From NCBI RefSeq assembly GCF_949987515.2, contig NC_082684.1:48946006-49010005 (forward strand): a stretch of DNA of 64,000 bases, given 5' to 3'. The position numbers were made by a program, and so were the translations under genes. The notes beneath the pieces are model-generated. The model was not told where the DNA came from, made no database searches, and worked only from the letters and a program-made list of their open reading frames with translations. Source of the DNA: Delphinus delphis. Its lineage: Eukaryota > Chordata > Mammalia > Artiodactyla > Delphinidae. Below, piece by piece: positions 24,151 through 36,300 of this stretch (the first letter of the stretch is position 1; every line of letters begins with the position of its first letter).

Positions 24151-24901
24151 TTCATCACTGCTGTTCAATTTGCATAATGCCTTAGTAGTATTTTGCTTTA
24201 AATCTCAATATTTGACCATTTCTTGCCTAGTGTTTAATTTGCTTCTCTGTACAGACATAAAAAATAGATTTGGTACTAGAACAAATATGCTCAAAATCCC
24301 TCCAACAGTGCAAAACAATATTTCCTTTTACATGTCTATTTTGTTTAGTTTCTTTCTTTAGTTTGTTAGCACAGAGACCACTTACATAAGGAACTACTTT
24401 GCATAACTGAAACCAGTAATTTTGCATGAAGCAAAAATGCTTGTAGGTAAGAGTAACATGACAAACAACCTCTTTAAAGGTGTGTAACGACACAGTAGTT
24501 CTCAATGTCTCCTTAGGGCACTCTGGATACCCCAATGGCTGGAAGATGCCACTGGCCTTTTGTGAGCCAAGGACAGGGATACCAGAGAATACGAGGAAGA
24601 ATTGCCCCATTCAACGTGTCAGCAACCCGCACCGAGAAACTCTGCTTGGATTGATTTGAAACATTTAAATACAGTGATTAGTATGAAAGAAATCAACACC
24701 AACATCAGACAGAGAACATGAAAAACTTATTTTAAAAGCCTTCATTATTAATAATATTTGGTAGAGTATAGGGATGGCTTAGCCCTCACCTGAAGATATT
24801 AAGTACTTAACGCCAAAAGAACCTCATTATGGGGTTGCAAAAGCTATACATGGCATTAAAAGCATACATACACACAGGCCTTCCTTCTAATAAGCTCTAG
24901 A
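24151..24901. other. unassigned AT-rich interval
   Basis: No exon, RNA gene or clear repeat recognised. Confidence 0.35.
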
Positions 24902-25085
24902 CCAGAGATTCTCAGTCGTGACTACACATTGTAATCACCTGGGGAGATCTTATAAACTACAGATGGTCAGACCCCTCCCCAAGGGATTCTGACTCAAGTG
25001 GTCTGGGTAGGGTTTACATATCAGTGCTTTCAAACACTTCCCTGGAGATTCTGACATGCACCCAGGACTGAGAATCACTGCTCTG
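24902..25085 (+). mobile_element. MER5A-like hAT-Charlie MITE, near full length
   Basis: Terminal repeats cagagattctcagtc and actgagaatcactg bracket the MER5A body (acattgtaatcacctgggga; gattctgactcaagtggtct; cctggagattctgacatgca). About 184 bp. Confidence 0.93.
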
Positions 25086-25710
25086 TACCATCCATGAGCA
25101 GTCTATTGGACATATCCGTCTGGATGTGGCCACTCCACAGATTTGAATCTGTTCCTCTCTTCCTGTATCTGTAGCCCAGTTATCATCACTCACTGAATTT
25201 CCCAAAAGACAAATTGGGGAGTTTTTCTAAATGTCCTCCTCTCCTTCATCTTCAATCAGCAATTTCATCAGTTCTCCCATATCCAGCCCATCATTTGCAA
25301 ATCCAAGAAGTCTACTGGTCTCCCTTCCATTAGCTTTTCTCTATTTTTTCTCTTAAGAAGGTTTTGATACTAGTAAATACTAAATATCGGCTGAATGAGT
25401 ACATGGATAAATGGCTAGCTTCAGCAAAGTAAGTTAGGTTAAAAGCAGGTTTTATTTTTTATTTGCATTTTGCTGTAGCCACTAAATAGTTGTATAAACA
25501 ATTAAAAATCTAACAGCCAAATTCAAGCCATCATCATATAATCCAATGCTCCAATGGGAAAAGAAGAGAAGGGGTGGAGGTATAGATGAAACAATACTGG
25601 TCATGAGTTATAATTGTTAAAACTGAGTGATAGGGATATAGAAGTTCATTATATTATCCTCTCTATTTGGTATATGCTTGAAATTTATCAGAATGAAGTT
25701 AATTTTAAAA
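25086..25710. other. unassigned interval
   Basis: No exon, RNA gene or clear repeat recognised. Confidence 0.35.
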
Positions 25711-25719
25711 GGGGGGGGA

Positions 25720-26088
25720 GGACTTCCCTGGTGGTGCAGTGGTTAAGAATCCACCTGCCAATGCAGGGGACATGGGTTCGAGCCCTGGTCTGGGAAGATC
25801 CCACACACCGTGGAGCAACTAAGCCCATGCGCCACAATCACTGAGCCTGCGCTCTAGAACCCACGAGCCACAACTACTGAGCCCTCATGCCACAACTACT
25901 GAAGCCCACGTGCCTAGAGCCTGTGCTCCACAACAAGAGAAGCCACCGCAATGAGAAGCCCATGCACCACAACGAAGAGTAGCTCCCACTCGCCGCAACT
26001 AGAGAAAGCTCATGCGCAGCAACGAAGACCCAACGCAGCCAAAAAATAAATAAATTTATAAATAAATAAATAAAATTAAATTAAATAA
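25720..26088 (+). mobile_element. CHR-type SINE, long subtype
   Basis: Head ggacttccctggtggtgcag, canonical B box GGTTCGAGCCC, several cacaactactgagcc units, and a long AAAT-type tail. The flanks aaaagggggggagga and aaaatggggggaag suggest a G-rich target duplication. Confidence 0.95.
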
Positions 26089-26513
26089 AATGGGGGGAAG
26101 TCCATGTCAGGACTAAAGGAAACTGCATCTCGGTTGGGGAGAGAAAACACATTATCACCTATCTCAGCAATATGGTGACCTTTCAAGTCTACAGCTAGAT
26201 TCAAATGGCTTTACTCAGTTTCAAAAGCCAAGTCAGTTTCTTCAAGAAGAAACCCCACCAGTATCAAATTGACCTTTTATTGTGACTGTTGTTGCTGCTG
26301 AAAAAGCCCTTATAATGTCTACAACCAATCTGTTAAGAACAGGGTTTACACTTCTCTGGGCTAATCTACTCTGACATCTGTCTTTCACTATCCTCAATGG
26401 CTGCCACCAATTAATCATGTTCGGTTCCACAGAGACACAATTTGTTAAGGCAGTGACCTCAAAGGCTTCCAAACTCAGGTTTTTAGAAGAAAATGGGTGA
26501 AATCTGATTGTTT

Positions 26514-26723
26514 TGTTTTGTTTTGTTTGCGTTATGCGGGCCTCTCACTGTTGTGGCCTCTCCCATTGCGGAGCACAGGCTCCGGACGCGCAGGCTCAGC
26601 GGCCATGGCTCACGGGCCCAGCCGCTCCGCAGCATGTGGGATCTTCCTGGACCGGGGCACGAACCTGTGTCCCCTGCATCGGCAGGTGGACTCTCAACCA
26701 CTGCGCCACCAGGGAAGCCCCGA
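26514..26723 (-). mobile_element. CHR-type SINE, short subtype
   Basis: Head at the right (cgccaccagggaagcccc). The tail is an (AAAAC)n-type repeat, read as ttttgttttgttttgtttgc on the + strand. Target-site duplication gaaatctgatt (about 26500-26510 / 26724-26734). Confidence 0.95.
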
Positions 26724-26737
26724 GAAATCTGATTTTT

Positions 26738-28069
26738 AACTATCATTAAGGAGAGCCATTTTTTTCCCCTTTAAATCCTAAAGTCATGTCAACATTGCTA
26801 AAGACTATGAATGTTTCTTTTTGATCAACATCACATGTTAAATGCTTTCATCTCTGGGCTTAAGATTTTTCTTTAACTCTTGAAGTTCTGATTAGATTTA
26901 AGATCCTAGAAGAAAATATTTCAGAATTCTTACCTCTTCAGTTCCCAAAGCCTGAAGCTCACTGGCAGATCTGGCTGTTGAGAAAGCAGAGTGGAGAATG
27001 TATTGGTTTTTTTTTTTTTTAAAAAAAAAGGGAAATAACATGATACACAAACGCTGAACAAGCAAATAAATGTTTCTGTAAATAGGGTTTGGTGGTGATG
27101 GCTGAATAGCTCAAGGGGCAGAGGGGCTCACAGGTCTACCTTTCTGAGCCAATAAACAAACATTTTGTTAACTCTTTTTCTTTGAAGAAACAGATTTGTG
27201 AAAATAGGAGTCCCTTTCTTTGTGAACTTCCCTAACCTGAAAGAAAACATGAAAATACCAAGTCGGCTTGGGAACCTAGGGCAAGCACAGTTCTTGGTGA
27301 CAGAGGCTGTGTACCGCTGAGATGAATAAGAACAAGCTTTCCTCCTGACCTAACTTGATTAGCTCCCAGCAGGACCGAAGTCCCAGATACACTCTTTCTC
27401 CAGGTGTTAGGGACAGGGGTGGGGCTCCATTCGTGTATATCTAACCCTTTAAGAGGGTAGGTTGGACAAGTTAATGGTTAAAAAACGTCGTTAGCATCCA
27501 AAGCTGAAGGCTGTTTAGAAGTAGAAACACCTATACCCTTAGCCACTCATGATCTCTGGGATGCTGGGCAGAGTCGGCCTAATTCCGCCTTGTGTGAGTG
27601 TGGTTCCTATCTAAGAAAGTTCCTGTCTTTACTTCTGAAAAGATATCCAGCAGCCAGCTCAAAGGGAACTGCCTAAGCCTCAGGGAATGCTTTACCATTC
27701 ATATTTTGCTGTGTCTCGGAACTAAGAGTTACTCAGCATCTAGAGCATTATGACTGGGAGTGTAAATCAGATTCATGTTGGGTCCTGAGACCAAATGAAC
27801 AGCAGTGTCTCTAGAGGTCTCCCATTGCCTAAGACTGGCACGTGTGCTAAAATCTCAGCCCAACTGATTATATTCCCAGATGACTATACGGGACCATGTG
27901 TTTTTAAATGAGCCAACATGATTAGAAAACCATTATCTCATGATTAATGACAGCAAAGGAAACAAAAACAAGCCAAGGGCAGAAAACAACCTATTTTCAG
28001 AGAATAAACCCTAGGGATAACAATGATTAGTGGGACTTGCAAAATAAGCCTCGAAGGGAGCTCTGAGTC
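26738..28069. other. unassigned interval
   Basis: No exon or clear repeat recognised. Contains a T14/A9 tract (27006-27028). Confidence 0.35.
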
Positions 28070-28633
28070 CAGCACTCTCATACGTTCTTGGGAGAGCATA
28101 AATCAACACAATCTCTCTGGAAAGCAGTTGGGCAATATTTATCAAGATTCCAAATATGTTCTCACCCATTGTCTTGGTGATGTCACTCCTTGACTTGATC
28201 CAAAAAATGCAAAGTATAGACAAAGAAGTATTACCAAGGTGTTAGAAATAGCCTAAATATGAATAACATAACCCATTAAGTAAAACAGAAAAATTCCACA
28301 CGATGGAACTTGGAAACAATAAATACAAAAAATTTAAGTGATGAGGAAGAATACACATGGAATAAAGTTATGCGAAAAGAGAATACAACATTATATATAG
28401 AGTATGACCTCAGCTAATTTTCTAATATCTATATATTATATACATGCATTTTTGAATACATTTTCATATTTTTAATATTCTAATATATCACATACAATAT
28501 TTTCTAGTAAATATTATACATATCTTTCTGATACATATTTTTCTAGAAAAAAGATTGGAAGAAGGTATGTCAAAATGTTAACAGTGTATTATCCCTTTTG
28601 TATAGAAAATGGAAGTACCAGAAATTGCTAGAT
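28070..28633 (+). mobile_element. ancient L1/HAL1 fragment, 5' part of a split element
   Basis: Matches L1 ORF2 C-terminal order (ctctctggaaagcagttggg; tcactccttgacttgatcca; aattccacacgatggaactt). Continues at 29095 after an intervening insertion. Confidence 0.65.
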
Positions 28634-28635
28634 AT

Positions 28636-29083
28636 GCCCCAGTATCTGCTTTCCCCTTCTTCCATGCTTGTGATAGAACCTAAGCTAGGCACATACATGT
28701 CAAGAATAACTGCTTTTCCCAGCCTCCCTTGTTGCTAGGTGTGTGGCCATGTGACAAAGTTCAAGGGGATTGCTGCAGCAGTGATGGGTGCAACTTCTGG
28801 GTCATGCCGTCCCCTTTCCAACTTTCTCCCTTCCTACTGGCTATAGTGAGGTCCTTATGGTAGGAAGCCACTTTAGACCATAAAGCAAGGAAAATATGCT
28901 TGGAATGATGTATCCAGGAGACTGGATACCTGGATGATCTTGTGGAGGAGAGTTACCTTACCAGCCCTGGACCACACACCTCTGGATTATTATGTGAGAG
29001 AGAAATAACTTCTCACTTCTGTAAGCCACTGTGAAATCAGGTCTCTGTTCTATGTGGTTCAACCAAAAACCTAATTAATGGAA
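28636..29083 (+). mobile_element. LTR-like element, family uncertain
   Basis: The order cttttcccagcctcccttgt, gtgtgtggccatgtgacaaa, ccagccctggaccacacacc, gagagagaaataacttctca and ctgtaagccactgtgaaatc fits an old retroviral LTR with a polyadenylation region near the end. It separates two parts of one L1, which supports insertion as a unit. Confidence 0.5.
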
Positions 29084-29094
29084 GGGGTCAGTCT

Positions 29095-29172
29095 TAATTT
29101 TTTTTTACACTTTAAGTATTTTCCAAATTTTCAATGATCACCATGAATTACTTTCACCATCAGAAAAAGTTT
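29095..29172 (+). mobile_element. ancient L1/HAL1 fragment, 3' part
   Basis: ttaagtattttccaaatttt and tgaattactttcaccatcag match the terminal sequence of HAL1/ancient L1, in phase with the fragment ending at 28633. Confidence 0.55.
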
Positions 29173-29642
29173 AAGTTAAGTATTGTTTACTAATCTTAAA
29201 AAGATTAAGACAGCATAGAATGAAGTTTGGGTAACATGTGCCTTCTTCCCACATATGAGAGGAAAAATGAAATCCACAGTTTTAAGAAATAGTTTTTACA
29301 CCATATGCCAGGGCAAAATCACACACAAACTCCCTGCATTTGCATGACCCTTTAATCAAACTCCACGGCACTTTATTTCAAGCCTTTCGAAAAATAGTTT
29401 TAATAAGGAAAAGTTGTAGAAATAAAATCTGCATGAGGAATACTCTAAGAAAACCTCTAGTCAATGTATTATCCATTTAAGAGGATACCTAGGCTTCTTA
29501 AAGTAATCTTAAATCATTCTTAAAAACCAGTTTTGTAGGTGCACTAACTCATACCTTTAACTTAAGGGTGTTGATTGTTCTCCATACAGAATCATAATGA
29601 ATCACTCCTCAGTAATCCCACTTTGTTGACTGTCCATCAAAA
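29173..29642. other. unassigned interval
   Basis: No exon, RNA gene or clear repeat recognised. Confidence 0.35.
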
Positions 29643-29656
29643 AAGCATGTATGTTG

Positions 29657-30041
29657 GGATTTCCCTGGTGGTGCAGCGGTTAAGAATCTGTCTGCCAATG
29701 CAGGGGACACAGGTTTGAGCCCTGGTCCAGGAAGATCTCACATGCTGTGGAGCAACTAAGCCCGTGCACCACTATGCCACTATGCCACTATGCCACAGTA
29801 GCCCGAATGCTACTGAACCTGTGCTCTAGAGCCCGCGAGCCACAACTGCTGAGCCCGCGCGCCACAACTACTGAAGCCTGCGCACCTGGAGCCCATGCTC
29901 CACCACAAGAGAAGCCACTGCAATGAGAGGCCTGAGCACAGCAATGAAGAGTAGCCCCTGTTCACCACAACTAGAGAAAGCCCACGTGCAGCAACGAAGA
30001 CCCAACGCAGCCAAAAAATAAATAAATAAATGGGGGGGGGG
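29657..30041 (+). mobile_element. CHR-type SINE, long subtype, with local expansion
   Basis: Head ggatttccctggtggtgcag, B box GGTTTGAGCCC, AAAT-type tail ending in a G run. It carries an internal (ccactatg)n expansion at about 29769-29796. Target-site duplication aagcatgtatgttg (29643-29656) / aagcacgtatgttg (30042-30055), one mismatch. Confidence 0.96.
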
Positions 30042-30055
30042 AAGCACGTATGTTG

Positions 30056-31721
30056 ATTTTACTTTCCCCTGGTGTGATGACAGATTTGGCAGAGTTCACA
30101 TAACCTCCTTGGTCTCCTCTGTGATCCAGGGACCTATATTATAAGATGACTATCCAAGATAAAGGAGTCATATCTACTCCATAAAATAGAGAAAAGAGAC
30201 CTGGTCTACTTGGGGATCAGATCTGAAACAATGGCCTCACTAAAACCCGTCTCTAACTGTATTAGAATAATGCACTGAGGAGCGTTTAAATCTGTAATAA
30301 TATTATGCCAGTGGCATTTTGGCACCTTTTAGAGACTCACTAAAGCCCTGTGCACCTTCACACCAGACACTTACCGGGTAGATCTGAGAGACTTATATGT
30401 AATTATATAGCAGATAAAGGACAAATTTACCCCCCTTCTTCCTGAGAGAATGCCAAATGGCCCTTTTCTCTCCTGTGAATCACAACACCCAACAGTAAAA
30501 CGGCTAACTTATATTCAGTAACAAAGGGAGGATGCCAGAGTTTCTTTAATTCCCTCTCAGGACAACTGTGCCAGTACATTTTCAAGAAACCCTACACTCT
30601 CTTGTGATAGTCAAATTGAAGCTGATAGTCAACGCTCTGAATTCTCAGTTTCTCTCCGCCTCTTCCCTTTACAGGAACATAAGCAACCCAACTCCACAGG
30701 CCTAATTACCATGGTAACACCATGCACCGTGATTATGAGTGTGTTTGTTTTTTAAAATGACTCACAGATTGTTCCCCCAGAAACCCCAGACACACAGGTT
30801 TCTGGCTGGTTTATAAAATCTATCCAAAGTTTTCTTGCAAATGTCTTGCTCTTCATAGCACAACTGGTGTGACAGCAAGAGAGTCATCAAATCAATATGC
30901 CCATCTCCTTAAGGATGAAAAAACCCCACTTGGTTTTTTAAACACTCCAAGATTAATCAATTTAAAACTCGGGTTAATAATGAAATTAATTTGGGTTTGT
31001 ACACTGGAGAAAAGTAATCTGTTTCTAATTTAAATAATTAAGGTAGTTCATAATGTAGTTTTAGGGACCCAAATAAAATTATCAGGTGAAATAAAATCAA
31101 CAGTAAAAATTATCAAATAAAATAGCCTACATCGGTGCATACATGGGCGATCATATGTAAAGTGTTTTAAAAGAATAAATGTAAGTCCTTTTTTAAAATT
31201 AAAAATGCATTTTCTTTTCCTTAACACTGTCTGATCGTAACAATATAACTTGATTCTAGGGTAAATGTAAGTCTTAATGCCGAGATGTTTTTAAACTAAG
31301 GTCTAAAATAAAGAGATTTATTTTTAAAAAGCAAACATGAAAGAGTCCAGATATTTGGAAGAACTGTGGACTACTTCCATCTATTTATCAATACATATTA
31401 TTTAAGACCCTCTATGTACTAAGCACCACTGTTTATAACTGAACATTGTAATAGGACTTAGGGAAGACTATTTTCTTACTGAAGACAAAGGTCATGGGCA
31501 TGGCTGAGTCCTTCATCTTCTCTCAGAAGATCCTTTGTGTCACAAGGCACCATTCTGGATGAGCTTTTAGTGAGAGGGACCATGACCCAGTGATCACATC
31601 AGGCCTAGAATTCAGAGTCCTGACGTGGGCATCATGGGTGGCTCTCTCCAAAAAAAAATAGATGTTGGTAATTTTGGTATATTGATTTTCCTCTGTACGA
31701 AATGGAAATAAACCCTATTTT
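30056..31721. other. repeat-poor 1.7-kb interval
   Basis: I recognise no transposon here, which is unusual for this window. It contains an RFX-like palindrome (30705-30718), a TGACTCA motif near 30759 and an AT-rich block with several TAAT motifs (30940-31120). No open reading frame with recognisable domain. Confidence 0.4.
30705..30718. promoter_or_regulatory. RFX X-box-like palindrome
   Basis: attaccatggtaac contains the 12-bp perfect palindrome ttaccatggtaa and fits the RFX family pattern (GTNRCC, spacer, RGYAAC) with one deviation. Lies in a repeat-poor block. Binding is not shown. Confidence 0.4.
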
Positions 31722-31733
31722 AAAAGAAATTTA

Positions 31734-32016
31734 GGCTTCCCTGGTGGTGCAGTGTTTGAGAGTCTGCCTGCCAATGCAGGGGACACGGGTTCGAGCCCTG
31801 GTCTGGGAAGATCCTGCATGCCGTGGAGCAGCTGGGCCCGTGAGCCACAATTACTGAGCCTGCGCGTCTGGAGCCTGTGCTCTGCAACAAGAGAGGCCGC
31901 AATAGTGAGAGGCCTGCGCACGACAATGAAGAGTGGCCCCCACTTGCCACAACTAGAGAAAGCCCTCGCACACAAACGAAGACCCAACTCAGCAAAAAAA
32001 ATAAATTAATTAAAAA
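31734..32016 (+). mobile_element. CHR-type SINE, intermediate between long and short subtypes
   Basis: The head and canonical B box (GGTTCGAGCCC) are of the long type. The body shows the central deletion junction and diagnostic changes of the short type (cagctgggcccgtgagcca; gcgtctggagcctgtgctct). The 3' part is then the full long-type tail (cacaactagagaaagccctc; acgaagacccaactcagc; aaataaattaatt). Target-site duplication aaaagaaattta (31722-31733 / 32017-32028), perfect. Confidence 0.95.
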
Positions 32017-32357
32017 AAAAGAAATTTAAATGAAAAATTTTATATAAATCTATATAAATTAAAATGCGAAGTACCCTGATATTTACTTATGGTACAACAT
32101 ATGATAAGCAGACACACACACATACACAATTCATTAAAAATGACTATCTCCAGGACTCTGGGAGGGCTCATGACAAGGAGTACCTCCCAGAACTTCTGCT
32201 GCCAGTGTACTTGTCCTCACGGTGAGACACAGCCACACCCTGCCTCTGCAGGAGACCCTCCAACACTAGCAGGGCTGAGGGCAGACAGCAGAAGCAAGAA
32301 GAACTACAATCCTGCAGCCTGTGGAACAAAAACCACATTCACAGAAATATAGACAAG

Positions 32358-33256
32358 ATGAAAAGGCAGAGGGCTATGTACCAGATGAAGGAACAAGACA
32401 AAACCCCAGAAAAACAACTAAATGAAGGGGAGATAGGCAACCTTCCAGAAAAAGAATTCAGAATAGTGATAGTGAAGATGACCCAGGACCTCGGAAAAAG
32501 AATGGAGGCAAAGATCAAGAAGATGCAAGAAATGTTTAACAAAGACCTAGAAGAATTAAAGAACAAACAAACAGAGATGAACAGTACAATAACTGAAATG
32601 AAAACTACACTAGCTGGAATCAATAGCAGAATTACTGAGGCAGAAGAAAGGATAAGTAACCTGGAAGACAGAATGGTAGAATTCACTGCTGCGGAACAGA
32701 ACAAGAAAAAGAATGAAAAGAAATGAAGACAGCCTAAGAGACCTCTGGGACAACATTAAATGCAACAACATTCGCATTATAGGGGTCCCAGAAGGAGAAG
32801 AGAGAGAGAAAGGACCAGAGAAAATATTTGAAGACATTATAATTGAAAACTTCCCTAACATGGGAAGTAGCCACCCAAGTCCAGGAAGCGCAGTGAGTTC
32901 CATACAGGATAAACCCAAGGAGATACACGTCAACACACATAGTAATCAAACTGGCAAAAATTAAAGACAAAGAAAAATTATTGAAAGCAGCAAGAGAAAA
33001 ATGACAAATAATATACAAGGGAACTCCCATAAGGTTAACAGCTGATTTCTCAGCAGAAACTCTACAAGCCAGAAGGGAGTGGCATGATATACTTAAAGTG
33101 ATGAAAGCAAAGAATGTACAACCAAGATTACTCTACCTGGCAAGGATCTCATTCAGATTCAATGGAGAAATCAAAAGCTTTACAGACAAGCAAAAGCTAA
33201 GAGAATTCAGCACCACAAAACCAGCTCTACAACAAACGCTAAAGGAACTTCGCTAA
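32358..33256 (+). pseudogene. L1 ORF1 (ORF1p) pseudogene
   Basis: ORF1p is the trimeric RNA-binding chaperone that coats L1 RNA in the cytoplasmic ribonucleoprotein. The first frame (32358-32726, 122 codons) gives a charged coiled coil (heptads around ITEAEERISNLEDRM). A second frame from 32713 gives the start of the RRM-like domain (NIRIIGVPEGEE). The C-terminal domain (SFRFDGEIKSFTDKQKLREF) continues in a third frame and ends with a natural-looking stop at 33254-33256. The span of 899 nt is not a multiple of three. At least two frameshifts, one with a small deletion near 32862, disable it. Typical family length is about 340-370 residues, so some sequence is also lost. Confidence 0.92.
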
Positions 33257-33314
33257 GAGGGAAACACAAGAGGAGAAAAGGACCTACAAAAACAAACCCA
33301 AAACAATTAAGAAA

Positions 33315-36300
33315 ATGGTCATAGGAACATACATATTGATAATTGCCTTAAACGTGAATGGATTAAATGTTCCAACCAAAAGAACCAGACTTCCTGAATG
33401 GATACAAAACAAGACTCATGTATATGCTGTCTACAAGAGACCCACTTCAGACCTAGCGACACATACAGACTGAAAGTGAGGGGATGGAAAAAGATATTCC
33501 ATGCAAATGGAAATCAAAAGAAAGCTGGAGTAGAAATACTCATATCAGATAAAATAGACTTTAAAATAAAGAATGTTACAAGAGACAAGGAAGGACACTA
33601 CATAATGATCAAGGGATCAATCAAAGAAGAAGATATAGCAATTATAAATATATATGCACCCAACATAGGAGCACCTCAATACATAAGGCAACAGCTAAGA
33701 GCTATAAAAGAGGAAATCAACAGTAACACAGTAATAGTGGGGGACTTTAACACCTCACTTACACCAATGGACAGATCATCCAAAATGAAAATAAATAAGG
33801 AAACACAAGCTTTAAATGACATGATAGACCAGATAGATTTAATTCATATTTATAGGACATTCCATCCAAAAACAGCAGATTACACTTTCTTCTCAAGTGC
33901 GCACGGAATATTCTCCAGGATAGATCACATCTTGGGTTACAAATCAAGCCTCAGTAAATTTAAGAAAATTGAAATCATATCAAGCATCTTTTCTGACCAA
34001 AAAGCTATGAGATTAGAAATCAATTACAGGCAAAAACCGTAAAAAACACAAACACATGGAGGCTAAACAATATGTTATTAAACAACCAAGAGATCACTGA
34101 AGAAATCAAAGAGGAAATCAAAAAATACTTAGAGACAAATGACAATGAAAACAGGACGATCCAAAATCTATGGGATGCAGCAAAAGCAGTTCTAATAGGG
34201 AAGGTTATAGCTATACAAGCCTACCTCAAGAAACAAGAAAAATCTCAAATAAACAATCTAACCTTACACCTAAAGGAACTAGAGAAAGAAGAACAAACAA
34301 AACCCAAAGTTAGCAGAAGGAAAGAAATCGTAAAGATCAGAGAAGAAATAAATGAAATAGAAACAAAGAAAACAATAGCAAAGATCAATAAAACTAAAAG
34401 CTGGTTCTTTGAGAAGATAAACAAAATTGATAAACCATTAGCCAGACTTATCAAAAAAAAGGGAGAGGACTCAAATCAATAAAATTAGAAATGAAAAAGG
34501 AGAAGTTACAACAGACACTGCAGAAATGCAAAGCATCCTAAGAGACTACTACAAGCAACTCTATGCCAACAAAATGGACAAGCTGGAAGAAATGGACAAA
34601 TTCTTAGAAAGGTATAACCTTCCAAGACTGAACCAGGAAGAAATAGAAAATATGAACAGACCAATCACAAGTAATGAAATTGAGACTGCGATTAAAAATC
34701 TTCCAACAAACAAAAGTCCAGGACCAGATGGCTTCACAGGTGAATTCTATCAAACATTTAGAAAAGAGCTAACACCCATCCTTCTCAAACGCTTCCAAAA
34801 TATTGCAGATGAAGGAACACTCCCAAACTCATTCTATGAGGCCGCCATCACCCTGATAACAAAACCAAATATACTACAAGAAAAGAAAATTACAGACCAA
34901 TATCACTGATGAATATAGAGGCAAAAATCCTCAACAAAATATTAGCAAACAGAATCCAAAAACACATTAAAAGGATCATACACCATGATCAAGTGGGATT
35001 TATCCCAGAGATGCAAGGATTCTTCAATATACACAAATCAATATGATACACCATATTAACAAATTGAAGAATAAAAATCATATGATCATCTCAATAGATG
35101 CAGAAAAAGCTTTTGACAAAATTCAACAACCATTTACGATAAAAACTCTCCAGAATGTGGGCATAGAGGGAACCTACCTCAACATAATAAAGGCCATATA
35201 TGACAAACCCACAGCAAACATCGTCCTCAATGGTGAAAACTGAAAGCATTTCCTCTAAGATCAGGAACAAGACCAGGTTGCCCACTCTCACCACTATTAT
35301 TCAACATAGTTTTGGAAGTCCTAGCACCAGCAATCAGAGAAGAAAAAGAAATAAAAGGAATACAAATTGGAAAAGAAGAAGTAAAGCTGTCACTGTTTGC
35401 AGATGACATGATACTATACATAGAGAATCCTAAAGATGTCACCAGAAAACTACTAGAGCTAATCAATGAATTTGGTAAAGTTGCAGGATACAAAATTAAT
35501 GCACAGAAATCTCTTACATTCCTATACACTAATGATGAAAAATCTGAAAGAGAAATTAAGGAAACACTCCCATTTACCACTGCAACAAAAAGAACAAAAC
35601 ACCTAGGAATAAACCTACCTAGGGAGACAAAAGACCTGTATGCAGAAAACTTTAAGACACTGATGAAAGAAATTAAAGATGATACCAACAGATGGAGAGA
35701 TATACCACATTCTTGGATTGGAAGAATCAATATTGTGAAAATGACTATACTACCCAAAGCAATCTACAGAGTCAATGCAATCACTACCAAATTACCAATG
35801 GCATTTTTTACGGAACTAGAACAAAAAACCTTAAAATTTGTATGGAGACACAAAAGACCCCGAATAGCCAAAGCAGTCTTGAGGGAAAAAAATGGAGCTG
35901 GAAGAATCAGACTCCCTGACTTCAGACTATACTACAAAGCTACAGTAATCAAGACAATATGGTACTGGCACAAAAACAGAAACATAGATCAATGGAACAA
36001 GGTAGAAAGCCCAGAGATAAACCCATGCACCTATGGTCAACTAATCTATGACAAAGGTGGCAAGGATATACAATGGAGAAAAGACAGTCTCTTCAATAAG
36101 TGGTGCTGGGAAAACTGGACAGCTACATGTAAAAGAATGAAATTAGAACACTCCCTAACACCATACACAAAAATAAACTCAAAATGGATTAGAGACCTGC
36201 TCTAGACCTCCTAGAGTAATGGAAATAAAAACAAAAATAAACAAATGGGACCTAATGAAACTTCAAAGCTTTTACACAGCAAAGGAAACCATAAACAAGA

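Noticed and set aside
22684..30041. Regular cacaactactgag units considered as a CRISPR-like or satellite array
   Set aside because: They are internal parts of dispersed long-type SINEs with target-site duplications, in a vertebrate genome.
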